From contig JAGKQI010000046.1 in NCBI GenBank assembly GCA_018806915.1, positions 62,001-126,000 on the forward strand: a stretch of 64,000 nt of DNA, written 5' to 3'. The translations under genes were made by a program, and so were the position numbers. A model generated the notes under the pieces. It did not search any database. It saw only the letters and a program-made list of their open reading frames with translations, and was not told the DNA's origin. Numbering within the stretch: position 1 is the stretch's first letter; each line of letters begins with the position of its first letter. This document shows positions 1-11,203 of the stretch, one piece after another. The stretch is from Phytophthora colocasiae. Taxonomy: Eukaryota > Oomycota > Peronosporomycetes > Peronosporales > Peronosporaceae.

Positions 1-40
1 ACACACCAACGAGAAACATTCGTGTAACATCCCCGTTACA
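1..40 (-). repeat. LTR fragment at window edge
   Basis: These 40 bases match the last 40 bases of the complete LTRs at 6453-6873 and 13627-14047. Read on the minus strand they are the first bases of the LTR (TGTAACGGGG...). A polypurine tract follows directly at 41-52, so this is the start of a 3' LTR whose remainder lies outside the window. Confidence 0.85.
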
Positions 41-2092
41 CTCTCCCCCACCAAGACTCCGGATACCGTATCCGGAAAGTGTAAACACACGACGCGATTA
101 TCGGCCGATGGCCACGGCACCTTGCCTTGCGCGGACGGCGCTGTCTCTCGTGCGTGTTACACGCCTCCGTACGCGATGCCACTTGGTACACACTTGGGCC
201 CAATGCTTACCAAGCATAGGAGCCTACTGGCTCGAGTCAAGGGGCTCTACGGGCATGGAAAGAAGGCCACAGGTGGCGTATCTATGATACTACTGGATCA
301 GTGATCCACAGGGCAAGCCTTCCAAGCTACCAACGGTTCCACGAACCCCACAGCAGTGGGGCCCACTCGCTTCACAGTTAATGTGACCCTCGGATGAGCA
401 CTGTGTGCAGGGCTTGATGCCCAAGTTGTCCTTGAAGCAGGCGCAAGCGCCACTATGTGTCACAGACACTGTGTCTTGTGAATACACGTGCTCAGCACAG
501 TCGTAGACACGACAACGAGCACCAGACAGCTAAGCTGTCGCTCAGGAGGAGCTTACCTACCTCCTACTGCTATGCAGCATGCGGGGTCCAATGCATTGGC
601 ATCCCTGGCATCCACAGTGCCTCATGACATAGTCATACCCATTGATCGCTTCTAGCGTCAGGTGATCGGATAGAATCCGTTTCCATCACCACTTGTCACT
701 TATACAGAACGTCATTAAGACGGTTGTTCATCACGAACCATCTTCGCTTCATGATCGCGAAGCTCCGGGCCATAGGCCAGTGTTGTTAAAGGGTCATAGA
801 CCCTTGAAACACGCGCGCGAGGCGCATGTAGCTCTACTGCACTTGCAGTTTGAGCATTCGATGCCATGTCGACGGCACCGACGTGCTCGCTGCAAGTATT
901 GCAGCTACGGGTCAGAGCCTGAGCTCAGCAACGACCCTGTGAACTCCCACCTTAGTGGGAGGTGCTTGGCACCCGGCGACTCCGTCGCACCCCATCGGGC
1001 GGTCTGACACCGGGTGTGCCTGATCATACGCGTCAACGACGTCGGGGCAATCCTGCCGTAGTGGCACCTCAAACTCCCACGAGTTCTGTGAGTGAGGGTA
1101 ACCTCGCCACTTCACCAGATACTGGTTGTGACCTTGGCGACGACGCCGCGCCATCAGGCGATCCACGTGATAGTGAAGCTCACCTTGCTCATCGAGCAGA
1201 GCAGGAGGAGGACGAGCGGTCGATGGGTTCTCGCGCTGCGAGTGTAGACGCGCTGCATTGCTTGCAGACCCGCGTCGGCTCGGTGAAGGAGCACGACCAC
1301 CACGTCGGTCATCCGACCCATCGCTTAGCGACTGGTCTCGAGGAGACCTAGAGTCGCGGGGACCGGTCTGGAGTCGCCTCTGGTGCTGCATCAGCGGGTC
1401 TATGACCTCGAGCATCACGTTGCTCCGGATTGACAAGACCTGTTGGTTCGGATGCAACCACCTGTGGCTCTGCCACCTGCTGCCGTGCAGCCTTCGTCCG
1501 ACTCGGCGCCAGCTCCTCCAGAACTCACAAGAGCAGGGTCCCGATATGGCTTAAGCAAGCCCACGTAGAACACAGGATGTGTTCGCATACGCTTTGGCAA
1601 GTCAAGCGTGTATGCCAGGCCCTTCTTGGCCACGACCGTGAACGGTCCAATGAAGCGCGGCCGCAACTTCGTCTTGAAGACGGCTGACACTGCGTGTGTA
1701 GGCAGGTTCTTAGCGTTTAATAAAACGTGGTCACCGACCTTGAACTCCCACATGTTGCTTCTGCCTTTGGCATCAGCTTGTTCCTTTTGAACATCTTGGC
1801 TTTCAGCCATTGCGTCACGCACACGGCGTAAGACGCTAAGCCTCATCGAGAGGAAGTCATCGACTTGCTTGCGAACAGCAAGGGGGCTGACATCAGCAAG
1901 CTCGGAGTCGAGCGACGGCACAGCCTCTCCCCCACCAAGCCCAAGGCTACCGCGTGGCGGAGTGAGCGGGACGCGCGGATGCGCAAGGCCGTTCACGTAG
2001 AACGGGGTGAAGCCTGTCGAGGCATGCACCGCGTTGTTCATTGAGAACTCAACGAGAGGGAGCATAGCGCTCCAACGCTGTCTCTCGTGCGT
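41..2092 (-). repeat. Truncated Gypsy copy A: 3' region plus broken pol end
   Basis: Minus-strand fragment of the Gypsy element that is complete at 6453-14047. From low to high coordinate it holds the polypurine tract, about 870 bp of non-coding 3' region, the pol stop codon (912-914), the chromodomain and the C-terminal part of integrase. The pol frame is broken by small insertions and deletions (a shorter C run near 985-990 and an extra base near 1372, compared with the sister copies). At 2092 the pol sequence stops and joins 3'-region sequence of the next copy at a shared CGCT, so copies A and B are a head-to-tail partial repeat. Confidence 0.85.
912..2092 (-). pseudogene. Gypsy pol remnant: integrase C-terminus and chromodomain (copy A)
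   Basis: Translated minus-strand pieces match the end of the pol at 7745-10221. The integrase part has the LVEFSMNNAVHAS segment typical of Gypsy integrase C-termini and the chromodomain part has YLVKWRGYPHSQNSWEFE. The catalytic RT, RNase H and integrase core are absent and at least two frameshifts split the reading frame, so no working product is expected. Confidence 0.85.
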
Positions 2093-4145
2093 GTTACACG
2101 CCTCCGTACGCGATGCCACTTGGTACACACTTGGGCCCAATGCTTACCAAGCATAGGAGCCTACTGGCTCGAGTCAAGGGGCTCTACGGGCATGGAAAGA
2201 AGGCCACAGGTGGCGTATCTATGATACTACTGGATCAGTGATCCACAGGGCAAGCCTTCCAAGCTACCAACGGTTCCACGAACCCCACAGCAGTGGGGCC
2301 CACTCGCTTCACAGTTAATGTGACCCTCGGATGAGCACTGTGTGCAGGGCTTGATGCCCAAGTTGTCCTTGAAGCAGGCGCAAGCGCCACTATGTGTCAC
2401 AGACACTGTGTCTTGTGAATACACGTGCTCAGCACAGTCGTAGACACGACAACGAGCACCAGACAGCTAAGCTGTCGCTCAGGAGGAGCTTCGCGACCTC
2501 CTACTGCTATGCAGCATGCGGGGTCCAATGCATTGGCATCCCTGGCATCCACAGTGCCTCATGACATAGTCATACCCATTGATCGCTTCTAGCGTCAGGT
2601 GATCGGATAGAATCCGTTTCCATCACCACTTGTCACTTATACAGAACGTCATTAAGACGGTTGTTCATCACGAACCATCTTCGCTTCATGATCGCGAAGC
2701 TCCGGGCCATAGGCCAGTGTTGTTAAAGGGTCATAGACCCTTGAAACACGCGCGCGAGGCGCATGTAGCTCTACTGCACTTGCAGTTTGAGCATTCGATG
2801 CCATGTCGACGGCACCGACGTGCTCGCTGCAAGTATTGCAGCTACGGGTCAGAGCCTGAGCTCAGCAACGACCCTGTGAACTCCCACCTTAGTGGAGGTG
2901 CTTGTCACCCGGCGACTCCGTCGCACCCCATCGGGCGGTCTGACACCGGGTGTGCCTGATCATACGCGTCAACGACGTCGGGGCAATCCTGCCGTAGTGG
3001 CACCTCAAACTCCCACGAGTTCTGTGAGTGAGGGTAACCTCGCCACTTCACCAGATACTGGTTGTGACCTTGGCGACGACGCCGCGCCATCAGGCGATCC
3101 ACGTGATAGTGAAGCTCACCTTGCTCATCGAGCAGAGCAGGAGGAGGACGAGCGGTCGATGGGTTCTCGCGCTGCGAGTGTAGACGCGCTGCATTGCTTG
3201 CAGACCCGCGTCGGCTCGGTGAAGGAGCACGACCACCACGTCGGTCATCCGACCCATCGCTTAGCGACTGGTCTCGAGGAGACCTAGAGTCGCGGGGACC
3301 GGTCTGAGTCGCCTCTGGTGCTGCATCAGCGGGTCTATGACCTCGAGCATCACGTTGCTCCGGATTGACAAGACCTGTTGGTTCGGATGCAACCACCTGT
3401 GGCTCTGCCACCTGCTGCCGTGCAGCCTTCGTCCGACTCGGCGCCAGCTCCTCAGAACTCACAAGAGCAGGGTCCCGATATGGCTTAAGCAAGCCCACGT
3501 AGAACACAGGATGTGTTCGCATACGCTTTGGCAAGTCAAGCGTGTATGCCAGGCCCTTCTTGGCCACGACCGTGAACGGTCCAATGAAGCGCGGCCGCAA
3601 CTTCGTCTTGAAGACGGCTGACACTGCGTGTGTAGGCAGAGTTCTTAGCGTTTAATAAAACGTGGTCACCGACCTTGAACTCCCACATGTTGCTTCTGCC
3701 TTTGGCATCAGCTTGTTCCTTTTGAACATCTTGGCTTTCAGCCATTGCGTCACGCACACGGCGTAAGACGCTAAGCCTCATCGAGAGGAAGTCATCGACT
3801 TGCTTGCGAACAGCAAGGGGGCTGACATCAGCAAGCTCGGAGTCGAGCGACGGCACAGCCTCTCCCCCACCAAGCCCAAGGCTACCGCGTGGCGGAGTGA
3901 GCGGGACGCGCGGATGCGCAAGGCCGTTCACGTAGAACGGGGTGAAGCCTGTCGAGGCATGCACCGCGTTGTTCATTGAGAACTCAACGAGAGGGAGCAT
4001 AGCGCTCCAACGCTTCGGCGTTTCAGCGCATACGCTGCGGAGGATGTCCTCCAGGACGCGGTTCACGCGTTCAGTCTGACCGTCGGTCTGCGGATGATCC
4101 GCCGTGGACATGTCCAGTCGAGTGCCAAGCACTTTGAAGACGGAC
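2093..4145 (-). repeat. Truncated Gypsy copy B: 3' region plus longer pol end
   Basis: A second minus-strand fragment of the same element, fused head to tail with copy A. It starts inside the 3' region (lacking the first roughly 105 bases that carry the polypurine tract), continues through the pol stop at 2849-2851, the chromodomain and integrase, and ends at 4145, where pol sequence joins an LTR fragment. It carries a little more integrase than copy A, up to the HPQTDGQTERVNR region. Confidence 0.85.
2849..4145 (-). pseudogene. Gypsy pol remnant: integrase end and chromodomain (copy B)
   Basis: Frames 3536-4192 and 2905-3624 together give the integrase segment with the HPQTDGQTERVNR motif (carrying the third acidic residue of the DDE triad), the post-integrase domain (YTLDLPKRMRTHPVFYVGLLKPY) and the chromodomain. 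An extra base near 3641-3643 shifts the frame between integrase and chromodomain. The first two catalytic aspartates are missing because of truncation. Confidence 0.85.
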
Positions 4146-4434
4146 ATGTTACACGAATGTTTCTCGTTGGTGTGTGACACACGTGGATACATTTATGTGG
4201 GTACATAATAGTGTGTGACACTCATGATACATTTATGTGGGTACATAATGGTGTGGCACACACGAGTAGATACGTAGATGGCCTCAGAGCCTCACGTTGC
4301 ATTTTGATTAGGATTTAGTATGTTAGATACTAAATCCGTTACATTTAGGATTAGGACAATAAAGTCAATAAAAATCAGTTTGCATTTTACATAGTTAGTG
4401 TTAGTCCTTTGTTATAGGGACACTGACTCTGCTG
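4146..4434 (+). repeat. LTR fragment in opposite orientation
   Basis: About 289 bp of the Gypsy LTR in plus orientation, running from ATGTTACACG to CACTGACTCTG. It lacks the first 10 or so LTR bases and about the last 120. Pol sequence abuts both ends: minus-oriented pol on the left and plus-oriented pol on the right. It forms the spacer between the arms of the inverted repeat described below. Confidence 0.85.
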
Positions 4435-5398
4435 TTCGCAAGCAAGTCGATGACTTCCTCTCGATGAGGCTTAGCGTCTTACGCCGTGTGCGTGACGCAA
4501 TGGCTGAAAGCCAAGATGTTCAAAAGGAACAAGCTGATGCCAAAGGCAGAAGCAACATGTGGGAGTTCAAGGTCGGTGACCACGTTTTATTAAACGCTAA
4601 GAACCTGCCTACACACGCAGTGTCAGCCGTCTTCAAGACGAAGTTGCGGCCGCGCTTCATTGGACCGTTCACGGTCCAAGAAGGGCCTGGCATACACGCT
4701 TGACTTGCTTCTACCAGCGTATGCGAACACATCCTGTGTTCTACGTGGGCTTGCTTAAGCCATATCGGGACCCTGCTCTTGTGAGTTCTGAGGAGCTGGC
4801 GCCGAGTCGGACGAAGGCTGCACGGCAGCAGGTGGCAGAGCCACAGGTGGTTGCATCCGAACCAACAGGTCTTGTCAATCCGGAGCAACGTGATGCTCGA
4901 GGTCATAGACCCGCTGATGCAGCACCAGAGGCGACTCAGACCGGTCCCCGCGACTCTAGGTCTCCTCGAGACCAGTCGCTAAGCGATGGGTCGGATGACC
5001 GACGTGGTGGTCGTGCTCCTTCACCGAGCCGACGCGGGTCTGCAAGCAATTCAGCGCGTCTACACTCGCAGCGCGAGAACCCATCGACCGCTCGTCCTCC
5101 TCCTGCTCTGCTCGATGAGCAAGGTGAGCTTCACTATCACGTGGATCGCCTGATGGCGCGGCGTCGTCGCCAAGGTCACAACCAGTATCTGGTGAAGTGG
5201 CGAGGTTACCCTCACTCACAGAACTCGTGGGAGTTTGAGGTGCCACTACGGCAGGATTGCCCCGACGTCGTTGACGCGTATGATCGGGCACACCCGGTGT
5301 CAGACCGCCTGATGGGGGTGCGACGGAGTCGCCGGGTGCTGCAAGCACCTCCCACTAAGGTGGGAGTTCACAGGGTCGTTGCTGAGCTCAGGCTCTGA
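4435..5398 (+). pseudogene. Gypsy pol remnant, plus strand (copy C)
   Basis: Two overlapping open frames (4398-4703 and 4700-5398) encode the end of integrase, the post-integrase linker and a complete chromodomain ending in VVAELRL and a stop. A deletion near 4680 (the GTGGCC region present in the sister copies is missing) and a rearranged stretch near 4705-4720 break the frame. There is no catalytic core. Confidence 0.8.
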
Positions 5399-6452
5399 CC
5401 CGTAGCTGCAATACTTGCAGCGAGCACGTCGGTGCCGTCGACATGGCATCGAATGCTCAAACTGCAAGTGCAGTAGAGCTACATGCGCCTCGCGCGCGTG
5501 TTTCAAGGGTTTATGACCCTTTAACAACACTGGCCTATGGCCCGGAGCTTCGCGATCATGAAGCGAAGATGGTTCGTGATGAACAACCGTCTTAATGACG
5601 TTCTGTATAAGTGACAAGTGGTGATGGAAACGGATTCTATCCGATCACCTGACGCTAGAAGCGATCAATGGGTATGACTATGTCATGAGGCACTGTGGAT
5701 GCCAGGGATGCCAATGCATTGGACCCGCATGCTGCATAGCAGTAGGAGGTAGGTAAGCTCCTCCTGAGCGACAGCTTAGCTGTCTGGTGCTCGTTGTCGT
5801 GTCTACGACTGTGCTGAGCACGTGTATTCACAAGACACAGTGTCTGTGACACATAGTGGCGCTTGCGCCTGCTTCAAGGACAACTTGGGCATCAAGCCCT
5901 GCACACAGTGCTCATCCGAGGGTCACATTAACTGTGAAGCGAGTGGGCCCCACTGCTGTGGGGTTCGTGGAACCGTTGGTAGCTTGGAAGGCTTGCCCTG
6001 TGGATCACTGATCCAGTAGTATCATAGATACGCCACCTGTGGCCTTCTTTCCATGCCCGTAGAGCCCCTTGACTCGAGCCAGTAGGCTCCTATGCTTGGT
6101 AAGCATTGGGCCCAAGTGTGTACCAAGTGGCATCGCGTACGGAGGCGTGTAACACGCACGAGAGACAGCGTTGGAGCGCTATGCTCCCTCTCGTTGAGTT
6201 CTCAATGAACAACGCGGTGCATGCCTCGACAGGCTTCACCCCGTTCTACGTGAACGGCCTTGCGCATCCGCGCGTCCCGCTCACTCCGCCACGCGGTAGC
6301 CTTGGGCTTGGTGGGGGAGAGGCTGTGCCGTCGCTCGACTCCGAGCTTGCTGATGTCAGCCCCCTTGCTGTTCGCAAGCAAGTCGATGACTTCCTCTCGA
6401 TGAGGCTTAGCGTCTTACGCCGTGTGCGTGACGCAATGGCTGAAAGCCAAGA
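4435..6452 (+). repeat. Inverted Gypsy copy C
   Basis: Plus-oriented fragment, hence inverted relative to copies A and B. It runs from the integrase end (VRKQVDDFLSMRLSVL) through the chromodomain (stop at 5396-5398) and the 3' region, then at about 6172 crosses the same novel 3'-region/pol junction seen at 2092 and continues into a second integrase fragment (6173-6452) that ends at the LTR at 6453. Sharing the junction shows that copy C derives from the already fused A-B arrangement. Confidence 0.85.
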
Positions 6453-6873
6453 TGCAGCGGGGCTGCGTAGGTGTGCACGGCACAGAGGAAGTTTAGTTGA
6501 CTCGTAGAGTCCTGCTTGCAAGGCACTAGCCTTCGGTTCTATACAAGAACCAAGTAGTCCACTAAATACGGGACTCACAGAGTCAGTGTCCCTATAACAA
6601 AGGACTAACACTAACTATGTAAAATGCAAACTGATTTTTATTGACTTTATTGTCCTAATCCTAAATGTAACGGATTTAGTATCTAACATACTAAATCCTA
6701 ATCAAAATGCAACGTGAGGCTCTGAGGCCATCTACGTATCTACTCGTGTGTGCCACACCATTATGTACCCACATAAATGTATCATGAGTGTCACACACTA
6801 TTATGTACCCACATAAATGTATCCACGTGTGTCACACACCAACGAGAAACATTCGTGTAACATCCCCGTTACA
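6453..6873 (-). repeat. 3' LTR of the complete Gypsy element
   Basis: 421 bp, starting TGTAACGGGG and ending CCGCTGCA when read on the minus strand, so it has the usual TG...CA ends. It matches the 5' LTR at 13627-14047 almost perfectly; one substitution is visible by eye (A at about 6542, G at the matching position near 13716). The outer flank at 6452 is pol sequence of copy C, so no target-site duplication can be recognised on this side. Confidence 0.9.
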
Positions 6874-6885
6874 CTCTCCCCCACC
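6874..6885 (-). other. Polypurine tract
   Basis: Read on the minus strand the 12 bases are GGTGGGGGAGAG and lie directly before the TG of the 3' LTR. This is the expected primer site for plus-strand DNA synthesis. The same tract is present at 41-52. Confidence 0.85.
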
Positions 6886-7744
6886 AAGACTCCGGATACC
6901 GTATCCGGAAAGTGTAAACACACGACGCGATTATCGGCCGATGGCCACGGCACCTTGCCTTGCGCGGACGGCGCTGTCTCTCGTGCGTGTTACACGCCTC
7001 CGTACGCGATGCCACTTGGTACACACTTGGGCCCAATGCTTACAAGCATAGGAGCCTACTGGCTCGAGTCAAGGGGCTCTACGGGCATGGAAAGAAGGCC
7101 ACAGGTGGCGTATCTATGATACTACTGGATCAGTGATCCACAGGGCAAGCCTTCCAAGCTACCAACGGTTCCACGAACCCCACAGCAGTGGGGCCCACTC
7201 GCTTCACAGTTAATGTGACCCTCGGATGAGCACTGTGTGCAGGGCTTGATGCCCAAGTTGTCCTTGAAGCAGGCGCAAGCGCCACTATGTGTCACAGACA
7301 CTGTGTCTTGTGAATACACGTGCTCAGCACAGTCGTAGACACGACAACGAGCACCAGACAGCTAAGCTGTCGCTCAGGAGGAGCTTACCTACCTCCTACT
7401 GCTATGCAGCATGCGGGGTCCAATGCATTGGCATCCCTGGCATCCACAGTGCCTCATGACATAGTCATACCCATTGATCGCTTCTAGCGTCAGGTGATCG
7501 GATAGAATCCGTTTCCATCACCACTTGTCACTTATACAGAACGTCATTAAGACGGTTGTTCATCACGAACCATCTTCGCTTCATGATCGCGAAGCTCCGG
7601 GCCATAGGCCAGTGTTGTTAAAGGGTCATAGACCCTTGAAACACGCGCGCGAGGCGCATGTAGCTCTACTGCACTTGCAGTTTGAGCATTCGATGCCATG
7701 TCGACGGCACCGACGTGCTCGCTGCAAAGTATTGCAGCTACGGG
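6886..7744 (-). other. Non-coding 3' region of the Gypsy element
   Basis: About 860 bp between the pol stop codon (7745-7747) and the polypurine tract. Only short, unconvincing open frames are present. The same stretch is repeated in copies A, B and C, so it is part of the element and not a separate gene. It contains several short palindromic pieces such as TTGGGCCCAA and GATCACTGATC-like motifs. Confidence 0.7.
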
Positions 7745-10221
7745 TCAGAGCCTGAGCTCAGCAACGACTCCTGTGAACTCCCACCTTAGTGGGAGGTGCT
7801 TGGCACCCGGCGACTCCGTCGCACCCCCATCGGGCGGTCTGACACCGGGTGTGCCCGATCATACGCGTCAACGACGTCGGGGCAATCCTGCCGTAGTGGC
7901 ACCTCAAACTCCCACGAGTTCTGTGAGTGAGGGTAACCTCGCCACTCCACCAGATACTGGTTGTGACCTTGGCGACGACGCCGCGCCATCAGGCGATCCA
8001 CGTGATAGTGAAGCTCACCTTGCTCATCGAGCAGAGCAGGAGGAGGACGAGCGGTCGATGGGTTCTCGCGCTGCGAGTGTAGACGCGCTGCATTGCTTGC
8101 AGACCCGCGTCGGCTCGGTGAAGGAGCACGACCACCACGTCGGTCATCCGACCCATCGCTTAGCGACTGGTCTCGAGGAGACCTAGAGTCGCGGGGACCG
8201 GTCTGAGTCGCCTCTGGTGCTGCATCAGCGGGTCTATGACCTCGAGCATCACGTTGCTCCGGATTGACAAGACCTTTTGGTTCGGATGCAACCACCTGTG
8301 GCTCTGCCACCTGCTGCCGTGCAGCCTTCGTCCGACTCGGCGCCAGCTCCTCCAGAACTCACAAGAGCAGGGTCCCGATATGGCTTAAGCAAGCCCACGT
8401 AGAACACAGGATGTGTTCGCATACGCTTTGGCAAGTCAAGCGTGTATTCCAGGCCCTTCTTGGCCACGACCGTGAACGGTCCAATGAAGCGCGGCCGCAA
8501 CTTCTGTCTTGAAGACGGCTGACACTGCGTGTGTAGGCAGGTTCTTAGCGTTTAATAAAACGTGGTCACCGACCTTGAACTCCCACATGTTGCTTCTGCC
8601 TTTGGCATCAGCTTGTTCCTTTTGAACATCTTGGCTTTCAGCCATTGCGTCACGCACACGGCGTAAGACGCTAAGCCTCATCGAGAGGAAGTCATCGACT
8701 TGCTTGCGAACAGCAAGGGCTGACATCAGCAAGCTCGGAGTCGAGCGACGGCACAGCCTCTCCCCCACCAAGCCCAAGGCTACCGCGTGGCGGAGTGAGC
8801 GGGACGCGCGGATGCGCAAGGCCGTTCACGTAGAACGGGGTGAAGCCTGTCGAGGCATGCACCGCGTTGTTCATTGAGAACTCAACGAGAGGGAGCATAG
8901 CGCTCCAACGCTTCGGCGTTTCAGCGCATACGCTGCGGAGGATGTCCTCCAGGACGCGGTTCACGCGTTCAGTCTGACCGTCGGTCTGCGGATGATCCGC
9001 CGTGGACATGTCCAGTCGAGTGCCAAGCACTTTGAAGACGGACGTCCAGAAGTGACCCGTGAAACGGGGGTCTCGATCCGAGACAATAGTCTCTGGCAGC
9101 CCATGCTGGCGGAAGACCCGATCGATAAAGATCGTCGCTGTACCAGCGCCATCGACGGTGTCCGGCACAGCCGCTAGGTGAGCCATCTTGCTCAGACGGT
9201 CAACAAAGACCACAACGCCCGTGTTGCCTGCCGTATCCTTCGGCAGGCCAAACACGAAGTCCATACTCATGGACTGCCAACACCCAGAGGGTACAGGCAA
9301 GCTCGCCAAAGGCGCTGCCGCATGCGGCGAGGGTTTAACCCGCTGACACGTCTCGCACGTGTGCACATATGTGCTGACCCACTTGTACATCTTCGGCCAC
9401 CAGTACATGGAGCTCACCGAGCCGTAGGTCTTCTCGCGACCGAGGTGGCCGCTTGTGGGCGTGTCGTGGGCCTCATAGAGGATGCGATACTTCAGGTCCT
9501 CATCGTGAGGAACCACCACACGTGGTGGGTCATCCTGACCCGTGCTGTAGTACAGTAGACCGCCTTCCAGGCTATAGCGTTGGAGTCTCGCCTTTAGGCG
9601 TCGTGACAGAGTCACATTTGAGTCCTTAAACTCATCGCTCCCTAGAGCTTGAAGCAGCGCGACACAAGAGTCGTCCTGAGCGTACGCTGCTCGAACCATG
9701 TCCGTCACGGACGACGTCACCGAGGTGACATGAGATAGCTCATAGTCCGGGCGACGTGATAACGCGTCAGCGAGGACGTTCTGCCTGCCAGGCTTGTACT
9801 TCACCTCGAAGTTATACTCCGCAAAGAAGGAGAGCCATCGGGCCATCCTCTGCGAGAGGTGAGGCGACTGCGTCGCTGTGCGTAGTGACGCATGATCCGT
9901 GTAGATCACAAACGGCTTGGAGCCGAGCAGGTGAACCCTGAATTTGACGAGAGCGTACTTCATCGCAAGTAGCTCCTTGTCATGAACTGGATAGTTCTTC
10001 TCAGCAGCCTTGAGCTGCCGAGACTCAAACGCAATGACGCGTTCGCGCCCGTCGGCGTCCGTTTGTAGCAAAGCACTGCCGATGGCAAAGTCCGAGGCGT
10101 CACAGACGACGATGAACGGACGATCGGGGTCTGGCAACGCCAGTATCGGTGCCTGAAGCAGGCTATCGCTTGATACGAGTGAACGCACTCTCGTGCTCAG
10201 CACGCCATACCCATTCGGCAT
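7745..10221 (-). pseudogene. pol: Gypsy RNase H, integrase and chromodomain (frame broken)
   Basis: The frame 8692-10221 begins with RNase H (FIVVCDASDFAIGSAL; YTDHASLR), followed by the H-H-C-C zinc-binding integrase head (HLGREKTYGSVSSMYWWPKM...CETCQRVK), the integrase core with MDFVFGLP, IVSDRDPRFT and the glutamate in HPQTDGQTERVNR, and the start of the post-integrase domain. The frame is then lost near 8718, where two G are missing compared with the sister copies, and again near 8503. The chromodomain (YLVEWRGYPHSQNSWEFE) is read in 7786-8310. All catalytic residues of RNase H and integrase appear present, but one polypeptide cannot be made without frame correction. Confidence 0.85.
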
Positions 10222-11203
10222 CCTTCTTAAGGAGATCCGACAGTGGCCGAGCCAACTCAGCGTAGTTCTCGCTGTACTTGTGCAAGTAGTTGGCCAAGCC
10301 CAGCCACTTACGCAAGTCCTTCTGGTTCAAGGGAACCGGCCAGTCCACAATGGCCTTGACCTTTGCTGGATCAGCACGAAGGCCATGCTTCCCAATGAAG
10401 CACCCTAGGAAAGGGATTTCTTCCGCGCCAAAGACGCACTTGTCCGCGTTGGCGTACAACTTGTTGGTGCGCATGCACTCGAGCACTGCTCTCACGTGTT
10501 CCACGTGTACCTCGACATCAGTCTTCCCGTGCTCAGCACGACTGTGGACGAACACATCGTCAAAGTACGTCTGTGCGAATGCCCGTAGGGGCCTAAACAA
10601 CTGCGTCACTAGACGATTGAACGTTGCAGGCGCATTCGACAGCCCTTGGGGCATGACGAGCCACTCCCAGAGCATACCGCTCGGGGTGCTCACCGCTGTA
10701 AGCGGAATATCACTGGCTCGCATGAGCAGCTGATAGTAGCCATCGACTAAGTCGAGCGCACTGTACATGGTGCAACCCACGATGTTGTTCTGAAGAACAT
10801 CCTTCCTAGGAATCGGCGTCTGCGCCGGAATCGTGGCAGCGTTGAGCTTGTTAAAAGCGTGAACGATACGCCACTTGCCATTCGGCTTTCTGACACAGAA
10901 CGTTGGCGCGGAGTGCGGAGACTTGCTCTCGCGCACGAGACCCGCCGCGTGCTTAGCACGGAAGAAGGCGTCAATGACGTCGCATTGCTCTTTAGGAAGA
11001 GGCCACTGCCGGGTCACGCAGTATTTAGTTCCGGGAACTAAGTCGATCTCGTGACGAACGCCTCGGTCAGGAGGCAGGCCACTCGGTGGTTCCTTTGAGA
11101 CAACGTCTCCATATTCCTTCAGCAAGGAGTAGAAGGGATCCGAGGGATTCTTGAGGATCTCCGATCCACTCCTGGCGCTCAGCGCCTTCTTGACCTCGGC
11201 CAA
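10163..11203 (-). pseudogene. pol: Gypsy reverse transcriptase segment
   Basis: Open frame with the usual RT blocks: GLPPDRGVRHEIDLVPG before the palm, SPHSAPTFCVRKPNGKWR, SALDLVDGYYQ with a catalytic aspartate, MPQGLSNAPATFNR, and YFDD as the active-site box (Y-x-D-D), then FLGCFIGKHGL. It is not in frame with the protease upstream (shift near 11,230) or with RNase H downstream (shift near 10,190). No ATG starts this frame, so it is a polyprotein segment and not a separate gene. Confidence 0.9.

Noticed and set aside
962..1351. Plus-strand ORFs repeated in the Gypsy copies (also 2892-3287, 7698-8186)
   Set aside because: They are antisense to the chromodomain part of pol and recur only because the element is repeated.
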